8,274 nucleotides of DNA from Bacteroidales bacterium (GTDB taxonomy: Bacteria; Bacteroidota; Bacteroidia; Bacteroidales; VadinHA17). The position numbers and the translations under genes are program-made. The stretch lies in NCBI GenBank assembly GCA_025455505.1, contig JALOMK010000081.1, positions 1 through 8,274 on the forward strand. The letters run 5' to 3'. Below the pieces are notes generated by a model. The model was given only the letters and a program-made list of their open reading frames with translations. It made no database searches and was not told the DNA's origin. Each line of letters opens with the position of its first letter. Within the stretch, counting starts at the first letter, position 1. Shown here one piece after another: positions 1 through 6,389 of the stretch.

Positions 1-184
1 TAAATACCTTACCCACTACTGAGTACTGACGCCTCAGGTAGGCCATTGCTCCTTCCCTGACATACTGTGCAATCTCCTTCATCCTGTCTGTTCCCTCTTC
101 CTGCATCTTCATGTTCCTGTAGAAGATCCAGGCGAACAGCAGAGCGCAGAGTGCTGATACCGGTACAATCCAAAATAATTCCAT
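1..184 (-). CDS. hppA: Membrane-bound ion-translocating pyrophosphatase, N-terminal part (runs off left edge)
   Basis: This gene encodes the start of an integral-membrane pyrophosphatase, which hydrolyses PPi and pumps H+ and/or Na+ across the inner membrane. Only 61 codons are in the window, beginning MELFWIVPVSALCALLFAWI. Residues 2-21 form the first transmembrane helix. The following stretch (EGTDRMKEIAQYVREGAMAY, then LRRQY) is the conserved beginning of the HppA family, with the 'EIA..VREGAMAYL..QY' pattern. The catalytic loops (DNAGGxWDxxK-type motifs) lie outside the window, so ion specificity and K+ dependence cannot be judged. The ATG at 184-182 is supported by the family N-terminus and by a strong Bacteroidota promoter 59-89 nt upstream. 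There is no Shine-Dalgarno sequence, which is normal for this phylum. The identification rests on recognition of the N-terminal sequence only. Confidence 0.85.
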   Translation of the reverse strand, partial: MELFWIVPVSALCALLFAWIFYRNMKMQEEGTDRMKEIAQYVREGAMAYLRRQYSVVGKVF

Positions 185-242
185 GTTATCTGTTTTAAGA
201 TTTAAAAAATTAGGTTATTGAATGAAAAAAATTTCACCGCTA

Positions 243-273
243 CAAAACTAATTTAGTTTTTCGTTTATGCAAA
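243..273 (-). promoter_or_regulatory. Bacteroidota-type promoter of hppA
   Basis: On the minus strand, TTTG (273-270) is followed by exactly 19 nt and then TAGTTTTG (250-243), a full match to the Bacteroidota housekeeping promoter pattern TTTG-N19-TAnnTTTG. Transcription would start a few bases downstream, around 235-238, giving a leader of about 50 nt before the hppA ATG at 184. The rest of the 185-355 gap is AT-rich. I see no gene in it and no convincing terminator for the peptidase gene that ends at 356. Confidence 0.75.
244..260. repeat. Inverted repeat overlapping the hppA -7 element
   Basis: AAAACTAA-T-TTAGTTTT is a perfect 8-bp inverted repeat around a single central base. It covers most of the -7 box of the hppA promoter, so it has the position of an operator for a dimeric regulator. 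It is very AT-rich, as is the whole intergenic region, so chance is a real alternative. Confidence 0.35.
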
Positions 274-355
274 TGAAAAAAAATGTCAAAACTGTATGAT
301 TTGTTAAAAATCCATAATAAAGAGATGACTGAAACAAATCTATGCCCAGGCAGTT

Positions 356-2776
356 CTATTTCAATGTTATCCGGTTCTTTACATAAGTGTCCATCCAATT
401 CAGCACCTCCCAGTGCTTGTGAAGGATAGTCTCCCTTGCAGCATAGCCGTGACTTTCATATGGAAGCAGCACAAGACGCGTTGTGGCGCCGAAGCCCTTG
501 AGGGCTGCATAGAACCTCTCGCTCTGCACAGGGAAGGTGCCGCTGTTATTGTCAGCCATCCCGTGTATCAGCATCAGCGGGTCCTTAACCTTATCTGCCT
601 GCATGAAGGGCGACATCCTGTCATAAACCCCGGGAGCATCCCAGTAGCTCCTCCTCTCGTTCTGGAAGCCAAAGGGAGTCAGGGTCCTGTTATATGCACC
701 GCTTTCAGCTATACCGGCAGCAAACAACCTTGAATTTGCCAGCAGGTTGGCAGTCATGAAAGCACCATAGGAATGGCCGCTCACAGCAACCCTGTTCCTG
801 TCGGTAACCCCCATCGCCACTGCCTTGTCAACTGCAGCTTCGGCATCAGCAACGAGCTGTTCAATGAAAGTATCGTTTGGCTCCTTCCCTTCAACTCCCA
901 CAATCGGGAAAGAAGCGTCCATCAGAACAGCATATCCCTGTGTTACATAGACGAGCGCCGAGGCAGCGCTGATCCTTGTAAAAGTATAAGGCGATCCTGT
1001 CACCTGTCCTGCAGCCCCTGCATCGTTGAACTCCCGCGGATAAGCCCAGAGCAGCGTTGGAAGAGGTCCGTCCTTCTGTCTCTCATATCCTGCAGGAAGG
1101 TAGAGGGTAAAGGAAAGGTCAATGCTGTCATTCCGCTTATACCTTACGAGTTCCTTCTTCACGCCCGCAAGCTGCGGATATGGATTTTCGAAGCGCGTAA
1201 CCTGCATGAGAGTCCCCTTCCGTGTATCGCGGATGAAATAATTGGGCACCTCTGTAACTGACTGCCTGCTCGTCAGAAGCAGACCCCTGGAAATGTCCAG
1301 GTAAGATGCTATTGTTTCGTAATACGGAGCCTCCGATCTCCAGAGCCTTGTTGTCTTACCCGTGGCTATGTCATACCTGTCGAGGAATGGCCTGTCTCCT
1401 TCAGGTGAAGCGCCCTGCCCCGACAGGAAAAGTGACTTCCCCCTGTCTGCAAAAAGAAGTACGTTTTTCCCGTACAAGTTTGCATCTGTTACAAAACGAC
1501 CCGGGTTGTTATACCCGTCGTCGCTGTTGTACTCAAATATCTTTTTCACTGGTTTTGACCCGTCGGAAGGATTGAAAGTACTTACAACCCTTACCCTTGT
1601 TTTGCTCAGTCCTTCACTGATAACAGCAAGATCGTCCCGGCCCCAGGTGATGCCGGAAAACCTCTTCCCGGTTGCAATAAGCTTTTCCGGTTCACCGGCA
1701 AAGGGGGCAGAAAGAGTGTAAACCTGGTCGTGATACTGCATCTCATTCCTGTAGTTTCCCTCATCAAGTGCCTCAACCCAGCACATAACAGCGGGCTTGT
1801 CGGTCCTCCAGCTGAAAAATCGCGGACCGGGCAGCACTGCATCATAGTCGCGCGGATAATTCTCAATGAGAGGTCTTTCGTGAAGGGTCCTTATGATATT
1901 CCCGGCAATGTCCCATATCTGTGTCGAAGCCGGGAAACTGTTGTAAGGCACAAGATAGGAAAAAGGCCTTTTTATCTGTGAAACCATAATATAACGGCCA
2001 TCGGGCGAAGGATCGAATCCGCTTATCATTGCCGGCTGTCCGAGGGGAACTGCCGATGAGCCATTCCAGAGCATCAGCTGCGATGTTGCAAAATATTCGA
2101 AAATCATCTCATCCGACGGATCAGCCAGCAGGTCCTGGTATGTCGCCACCTGCCCTTTCTTCCCAAGGTTTTCCTGGACGACAGGTCCTGCGGGGACGCG
2201 TGATTTTTCAGGCCGCTTCCCGCGCCCGGGATCCGATACGAGGAACAATATGCTCCTGTTATCCGGCAGCCAGGCTGCCGGATTTCCAAACACCATATTT
2301 AAACTGCCGGCAATCTTCGCGACGCTGAGATCTGCAACCCTGCACACCCAAAGCTCCATGCCCGTGGCTGTCCTGTTTGTAAAAAGAAAGGCGGAGCCGT
2401 CAGGCGACCACTCGGGAAAACCAAGAACAGCTCCTGCAGGAAGTCCGGCGATTTCCCTCCTTCCGGTACCGTCAATTGATGTTATGCTGAAGCTCCTGTT
2501 GTATGTCTGCCTGCTCGGGGCGCTTATTGCCGGATCGATCCTGAGTCCTGCAAGCCTGAGCTCTTCAGCCGACAGCTCACTGATTGTTATCAGTCCAGGG
2601 CGCTCTATTATGATCATATGCTTTCCGCCCGGACTAACCGACACTGAGGGCGTTGGAGCAGCATCGACAATCCTGACAATCTCATCAGGGGGAAGCTGGT
2701 ACTTCAGCGCTTCCTGTCCGTATGATATTACAAATGTGAACAATGCTGCGGCGATTGATAACAGTTTTTTTGACAT
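356..2776 (-). CDS. Secreted S9 (prolyl oligopeptidase) family serine peptidase, glutamyl endopeptidase-like
   Basis: The product is an 806-residue exported serine peptidase of family S9. It is closest, by recognition, to the S9D group typified by the plant chloroplast glutamyl endopeptidase (CGEP). Residues 1-20 are a signal peptide (two Lys, a hydrophobic core, then SYG before Gln21), so it should act in the periplasm or outside. Residues about 30-530 form the beta-propeller part, with segments such as PEWSPDG (121-127) and GFDPSPDGRY (253-262). Residues about 540-806 are the alpha/beta-hydrolase domain. The catalytic triad is visible: Ser669 in GHSYGAF, Asp742 in LLIHGMADNN-type context and His776 in ESHGYAARE. 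SGAYNRTLTPFGFQNE (692-707) is a CGEP signature. The product probably degrades peptides after acidic residues, but that specificity is inferred from the homologue. The gene is complete and monocistronic-looking: hppA downstream has its own promoter, and dapL upstream is divergent. No Shine-Dalgarno sequence precedes the ATG; the signal peptide fixes the start. Confidence 0.9.
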   Translation of the reverse strand: MSKKLLSIAAALFTFVISYGQEALKYQLPPDEIVRIVDAAPTPSVSVSPGGKHMIIIERPGLITISELSAEELRLAGLRIDPAISAPSRQTYNRSFSITSIDGTGRREIAGLPAGAVLGFPEWSPDGSAFLFTNRTATGMELWVCRVADLSVAKIAGSLNMVFGNPAAWLPDNRSILFLVSDPGRGKRPEKSRVPAGPVVQENLGKKGQVATYQDLLADPSDEMIFEYFATSQLMLWNGSSAVPLGQPAMISGFDPSPDGRYIMVSQIKRPFSYLVPYNSFPASTQIWDIAGNIIRTLHERPLIENYPRDYDAVLPGPRFFSWRTDKPAVMCWVEALDEGNYRNEMQYHDQVYTLSAPFAGEPEKLIATGKRFSGITWGRDDLAVISEGLSKTRVRVVSTFNPSDGSKPVKKIFEYNSDDGYNNPGRFVTDANLYGKNVLLFADRGKSLFLSGQGASPEGDRPFLDRYDIATGKTTRLWRSEAPYYETIASYLDISRGLLLTSRQSVTEVPNYFIRDTRKGTLMQVTRFENPYPQLAGVKKELVRYKRNDSIDLSFTLYLPAGYERQKDGPLPTLLWAYPREFNDAGAAGQVTGSPYTFTRISAASALVYVTQGYAVLMDASFPIVGVEGKEPNDTFIEQLVADAEAAVDKAVAMGVTDRNRVAVSGHSYGAFMTANLLANSRLFAAGIAESGAYNRTLTPFGFQNERRSYWDAPGVYDRMSPFMQADKVKDPLMLIHGMADNNSGTFPVQSERFYAALKGFGATTRLVLLPYESHGYAARETILHKHWEVLNWMDTYVKNRITLK

Positions 2777-2880
2777 GGCAGGTACGGTTTCTGGTTAACG
2801 GCATTAAAGATATTATTTTGTCCTGAACAATCCCCGGTGAAAATAATCAGCACATCAATAATGCATCGGCATACATTTAT

Positions 2881-2888
2881 TACATTTG
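2881..2888 (+). promoter_or_regulatory. Putative -7 element for the aminotransferase gene
   Basis: TACATTTG matches the Bacteroidota TAnnTTTG -7 element exactly and sits 21 nt before the ATG at 2910, which would give a very short leader. No TTG is found 19-21 nt upstream, so the -33 half is missing and the call is tentative. A near copy (TACATTTA, 2872-2879) lies 9 nt upstream. Confidence 0.4.
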
Positions 2889-2909
2889 CGCGAAATTACA
2901 GGAAGAACT

Positions 2910-4145
2910 ATGGAAGACTTTTTCGAAGACAAGATATCCGAGCGGCTCGGAGGATCAGCCTTTGGCAAATCCACAGCCATTTACAAGTTTGAACTCATAA
3001 AGCGTGCAAAAGCAGCTGCGAAAAAAGCGCATCCCGGCGTCAGCCTCATTGACATGGGTGTTGGTGAACCTGACTGGCCTGCTGACAGCATTGTTGTTGA
3101 GGAACTTGCACGTGAAGCCGGAAAACCTGATAACCGCTGGTATGCCGATAACGGCATCCCTGAATTCCAGGAGGCAGCGGCAAAATACCTTGAAAAAGTC
3201 TACGGGCTTACCGGACTTGAACCTTCAGAACATATCGTGCACGGTATAGGATCAAAGCCTGTCCTGGCAATGCTGCCCCTTTGTTTCATAAATCCAGGCG
3301 ATATCCTTCTTACAACAGTTCCCGGATACCCGGTAACTGCAACACATACAAAATACCTGGGGGGCAGGGTGCATGAGCTTCCCCTTCTAGAGCAAAATGA
3401 TTTCCTGCCCGATCTGGGCAGCATTCCCGCTGATGTTCTGGCGAAAGCAAAGATGCTCTATATAAATTACCCCAACAACCCGACGGGAGCGGTTGCAACG
3501 CCCTCCTTCTTCAGCGAGGTTGTACGCTTTGCAAAGAAGAATAACATAGTGGTTGTCCATGATGCACCTTACAGCGCCCTTACATACGACGGGTACAAGC
3601 CTCTGAGCTTTCTCTCTGCCGAAGGGGCAATGGATGTAGGTGTCGAAGTTCATTCGATGTCGAAAGCATTCAACATGACAGGCTGGAGACTTGGATTCCT
3701 CTGCGGGAATCCAAGGGCTGTGAAGGCTTTTGCAACAGTGAAGGACAACAGCGACTCGGGGCAATTCAGGGCAATACAGAAAGCATCTGTAAAAGCCCTG
3801 GCGCATACTGAAATCACCGACAGGACTGTTGAAAAATACTCAAGACGTTTCAATTTGCTTGTTGATGCACTGAACGAAGCCGGATTCAATGCGAAGAAAC
3901 CGAAAGGCTCTTTCTACTGCTATGTAAAAGCCCCGTCCGCGACGGCTGACGGAAGGGTATTCAATACAGCAGCTGAATTCTCGGAATACCTGATAACGGA
4001 ATCCCTGATATCAACCGTTCCATGGGATGATGCAGGGAAATACGTGCGCTTCTCGGTTACATTCGAAGCTGACAGCCCCGAAAGGGAAATAGAAGTTATC
4101 AATGACATGAAGCAGAGAATGAAAGCGCTGAAACTTAAATTCTGA
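2910..4145 (+). CDS. dapL: LL-diaminopimelate aminotransferase (PLP-dependent, fold type I)
   Basis: This gene encodes a 411-residue aminotransferase of the aspartate-aminotransferase fold. Its best assignment is LL-diaminopimelate aminotransferase, which makes LL-diaminopimelate from tetrahydrodipicolinate and glutamate in one step, feeding lysine and peptidoglycan synthesis in the cytoplasm. Visible active-site residues are NPTG (190-193), Asp218 and Tyr221 in HDAPY, the PLP-binding Lys252 in SMSKAFNMTGWRLGF, Arg260, and the substrate-carboxylate Arg380 in VRFSVTF. The N-terminal MGVGEPDW segment (49-56) and the C-terminal STVPWDDAG (368-376) fit DapL-annotated enzymes I recognise. I chose the ATG at 2910. 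It follows AGGAAG (2900-2905), and a longer reading from TTG at 2886 would overlap the promoter element. Another amino-acid aminotransferase specificity is possible, because family members differ subtly. No other lysine gene is in the window. Confidence 0.75.
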   Translation: MEDFFEDKISERLGGSAFGKSTAIYKFELIKRAKAAAKKAHPGVSLIDMGVGEPDWPADSIVVEELAREAGKPDNRWYADNGIPEFQEAAAKYLEKVYGLTGLEPSEHIVHGIGSKPVLAMLPLCFINPGDILLTTVPGYPVTATHTKYLGGRVHELPLLEQNDFLPDLGSIPADVLAKAKMLYINYPNNPTGAVATPSFFSEVVRFAKKNNIVVVHDAPYSALTYDGYKPLSFLSAEGAMDVGVEVHSMSKAFNMTGWRLGFLCGNPRAVKAFATVKDNSDSGQFRAIQKASVKALAHTEITDRTVEKYSRRFNLLVDALNEAGFNAKKPKGSFYCYVKAPSATADGRVFNTAAEFSEYLITESLISTVPWDDAGKYVRFSVTFEADSPEREIEVINDMKQRMKALKLKF

Positions 4146-4220
4146 TTTAGTGTAATTCCGGTTTCACACACAATTTTCAGGCTTGTTTCCCGTACTAAAA
4201 ATAGATATGAAATTTAGCGG

Positions 4221-4247
4221 GCAATTATTCCAATTGCAGTATATTTG
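4221..4247 (+). promoter_or_regulatory. Putative promoter with inverted repeat upstream of the glycosyltransferase-tsaC unit
   Basis: TATATTTG (4240-4247) is a perfect Bacteroidota -7 element, 22 nt before the ATG at 4270. A standard TTG at -33 is not present at the right distance. The space where RNA polymerase would sit holds a perfect inverted repeat, GCAATT-N5-AATTGC (4221-4237), a possible operator. A wider pair, GGGCAA (4219-4224) and TTGCCC (4245-4250), flanks the same element. The remainder of the 4146-4269 gap shows no gene and no clear terminator. Confidence 0.4.
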
Positions 4248-4269
4248 CCCAACCTTTTGACCACAAAAT

Positions 4270-5034
4270 ATGCCTGAAATATCTGCTGTAATCATCACCT
4301 ACAACGAGGAAGCATTTATTGATAATTGTCTGGCTTCGCTGCAGGGTGTTGCAGACGAGATCATTGTCGTGGACTCTTTTTCGACAGACAGGACAGAGGA
4401 AATATGCAGGAAACACAATGTAAAGTTCTTCAGGCATGAGTTCTCGGGATTCAGGGATCAGAAAAACTATGCCCTTACTCTCGCCTCGCACAAAAAGGTG
4501 CTGTCACTCGACGCCGACGAGGCTCTTAGTGAGGAACTAAGGGAATCAATACTGAAAATAAAGGACAACTGGCAGCATGACGGATACCTTTTCAACAGGA
4601 GAAACAATTACTGCGGCCAGTGGATAAGGTTCTCGGCATCCTATCCTGACAGGCAGCTGAGGCTTTTCAGGTCCGACAAGGGTGAGTGGGGCAAGATGAA
4701 CCTGCATGAGAGATTTATCCTGTCGAACGGCTCAACAACTGGAAGGCTGAAAGGCGACCTGCTGCACTGGCCGTATGTTTCAAGGGAAGATCATATCGAC
4801 AAGATGGACCGCTATTCTGTCATAGGAGCCGAAGAATACCATAAAGCAGGGAAGAAGGCTTCTCCCTTCACTCCCTATATACATTTCTTCTGGGGTTTCT
4901 TCAGGTCTTACTTCATAAACCTGGGTATCCTCGACGGCAGGAACGGTTTTCTTATCTGCTCAACCTATGCAAGGTTTTGCTACAACAAATACAGCATGCT
5001 CAGAAGGCTCAACACCGGCAAAGGAATAAAATAA
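4270..5034 (+). CDS. Family 2 glycosyltransferase, WaaE/KdtX-like
   Basis: The 254-residue protein is a GT-A fold, family 2 glycosyltransferase that transfers a sugar from a nucleotide-sugar donor, probably onto a lipopolysaccharide or other envelope glycan at the cytoplasmic face. The N-terminus ISAVIITYNEE (4-14) and VDSFSTD (34-40) form the nucleotide-binding part. LSLDADE (79-85) carries the metal-binding DAD motif (81-83). NLHERF (144-149) is the conserved acceptor-side HE motif of the WaaE/beta-1,4-glucosyltransferase-like subgroup. The C-terminal part (about 200-225) is aromatic and hydrophobic (FFWGFFRSYFINLGI), suggesting membrane association. Length is normal for this subgroup. The gene is read with tsaC, whose start is 7 nt after this stop. 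The exact sugar and acceptor cannot be told from the sequence. Confidence 0.87.
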   Translation: MPEISAVIITYNEEAFIDNCLASLQGVADEIIVVDSFSTDRTEEICRKHNVKFFRHEFSGFRDQKNYALTLASHKKVLSLDADEALSEELRESILKIKDNWQHDGYLFNRRNNYCGQWIRFSASYPDRQLRLFRSDKGEWGKMNLHERFILSNGSTTGRLKGDLLHWPYVSREDHIDKMDRYSVIGAEEYHKAGKKASPFTPYIHFFWGFFRSYFINLGILDGRNGFLICSTYARFCYNKYSMLRRLNTGKGIK

Positions 5035-5041
5035 CAGGCAT

Positions 5042-5611
5042 ATGAATGCGGATGAAGACCTGAAGCAATCGCTTGATGTACTTCGGACAGGAGGCATAAT
5101 CCTTTATCCGACCGATACAATCTGGGGTATCGGCTGCGACGCAACAAACGGTGCCGCGGTTGAAAGGATATATGAGATAAAGTCCCGGAGCACCACCAAA
5201 AGTCTTATAATACTCGTCGACGGCGAAGCCATGCTCGAAAGATATGTAACACAGATCCCGGAAGTCGCATGGGAACTACTCTCAGTTTCCGGATCGCCGC
5301 TGACGATTGTGTTACCCGGCGGACGCAACCTGGCCCCCGGCATCTGTTCCGAAGACGGTTATGTGGGGATCAGGATCTGCAGTGAACCTTTCTGCAAGGC
5401 CCTCATTGGACGACTGAGAAAACCCATTGTTTCAACTTCGGCAAATTTCAGCGGGAAACCCTCACCTTCCTTTTATGATGAAATCGATCCCGGGCTTGCA
5501 CAGCTTGTTGATTATGTCGTAAAATACAGGCAGGATGACAGGAGAGAATTCAGCTCCTCATCTGTCATCCGGCTTGAGATTGACGGTTCTGTTAAAATCC
5601 TGAGAAAATAG
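5042..5611 (+). CDS. tsaC: L-threonylcarbamoyladenylate synthase (TsaC/YrdC/Sua5 family)
   Basis: This 189-residue cytoplasmic enzyme makes threonylcarbamoyl-AMP from threonine, bicarbonate and ATP. That is the first step of the universal t6A37 modification of ANN-decoding tRNAs; TsaB/D/E complete the transfer. Visible family motifs are LYPTDTIWGIGCDA (21-34), the ATP/phosphate-binding K47-x-R49 with Lys53 (KSRSTTK), PLTIVLPG (86-93), GIR (109-111), STSANFSG (131-138) and the closing SSSSVIRL (171-178). It has the short TsaC form, without the extra C-terminal Sua5 domain. The start is 7 nt after the glycosyltransferase stop, so the two are probably co-transcribed; the pairing looks positional rather than functional. 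Its stop codon is one base from the stop of the convergent GIN-domain gene. Confidence 0.95.
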   Translation: MNADEDLKQSLDVLRTGGIILYPTDTIWGIGCDATNGAAVERIYEIKSRSTTKSLIILVDGEAMLERYVTQIPEVAWELLSVSGSPLTIVLPGGRNLAPGICSEDGYVGIRICSEPFCKALIGRLRKPIVSTSANFSGKPSPSFYDEIDPGLAQLVDYVVKYRQDDRREFSSSSVIRLEIDGSVKILRK

Positions 5612-5612
5612 T

Positions 5613-6317
5613 CTATCGCGATCTTACCTTTCCTGATCCCGAGACCCTTGCATCGATCTTAGGGTTGCCAGTGTACGTAATGTTGCCGCTGCCCGAAACG
5701 CTTGCCTCAAGGCTGCCACTGACACTGCAGCTGCAATTCCCGCTGCCTGAGATGCTTATCTCGGCAGACTCAATCTTAAGTGCTTCGCCGGTATAAGAGC
5801 CTGATCCGCTTATGCCGATCTCTGCTTTCCCGGCAGTCCCGCTGCCGCCGAATATAATGTCACCTGAACCGGAGATGCTGCACTCAAGTGATGATACTCT
5901 GACATCCGTAGTATAGAGCTTCCCGCTTCCGCTTACGCTGAGACCAAGACTTCCTGTTTTAACGGGATCCCGTATCTCTGCCCTTCCGGAGCCCGACACC
6001 CCGAGTCCTTTCAGTTCAGGTAAAGTAATGTAAACATCAACCTTGTCCTGGTTGTTCCATCTGAAATTCTCGGTCTTAATAACCAGCTTGTCTCCTGAAA
6101 CTACTGTTTCAACATTTTCAAGAACCGATTTATCGCCCTCCAGTTCAACCTTGAACGAGGGTCCTATATTAATATAAAGGTTGCCTGCAATCCCGAATGA
6201 GATCCTTGAGAAGTCCTTTACGCTTCTTGTCTCCTTTATCACAGAATTGCCGGATACAGATCCCGACAGTGTAAGTACGAAAACAAAAAGCAATGCGCCT
6301 GAATATCCTTTTTTCAT
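5613..6317 (-). CDS. Exported GIN-domain (DUF2807) protein with SGSG repeats
   Basis: The product is a 234-residue exported protein of the DUF2807 'head GIN domain' family, common in Bacteroidota and of unknown function; some databases label it a putative autotransporter adhesin. Residues 1-23 form a signal peptide (KK, then a hydrophobic core, SGSVSG). There is no lipobox Cys. Residues about 30-105 give the opening pattern (FSRISFGIAGNLYINIG). They are followed by seven V/I-SGSG turns at 108, 129, 149, 170, 190, 208 and 226, spaced 18-21 residues, as in a right-handed beta-helix with one Gly-rich turn per coil. Two Cys (195, 197) occur in the fifth coil. The gene starts 72 nt after rimM in the same direction with no promoter of its own that I can see, so it may be the last gene of the rpsP operon. 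Adhesin activity is unproven. Confidence 0.87.
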   Translation of the reverse strand: MKKGYSGALLFVFVLTLSGSVSGNSVIKETRSVKDFSRISFGIAGNLYINIGPSFKVELEGDKSVLENVETVVSGDKLVIKTENFRWNNQDKVDVYITLPELKGLGVSGSGRAEIRDPVKTGSLGLSVSGSGKLYTTDVRVSSLECSISGSGDIIFGGSGTAGKAEIGISGSGSYTGEALKIESAEISISGSGNCSCSVSGSLEASVSGSGNITYTGNPKIDARVSGSGKVRSR

Positions 6318-6389
6318 GTCTGGTGGTATTAATGATTACTACTTAAAGACAGCCTGATTTGATAAATGATGCACGCCGGGAGGAAAAAA

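Noticed and set aside
413..2798. Several open frames on the plus strand opposite the S9 peptidase gene (for example 773-1261 and 2250-2798)
   Set aside because: They are antisense shadows of a long gene with a complete catalytic triad; their translations show no recognisable domain.
2805..2812. Possible -7 element TATCTTTA on the minus strand for the peptidase gene
   Set aside because: It lacks the final G of TAnnTTTG and there is no TTG at the right distance; too weak to list as a promoter.
2886..2909. Extended N-terminus of the aminotransferase from a TTG codon at 2886
   Set aside because: The eight extra residues have no family support, overlap the TACATTTG promoter element, and a good AGGAAG precedes the ATG at 2910.
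4150..4175. Possible hairpin after the aminotransferase gene (GTGT...ACAC)
   Set aside because: Only a 4-bp perfect stem with mismatches and no following T-run.
5613..6010. Repeated SGSG-coding DNA in the GIN gene as a tandem DNA repeat
   Set aside because: The repeats are visible at protein level with 18-21 residue spacing, but the codons differ between units, so this is a fold signature and not a recent DNA repeat.
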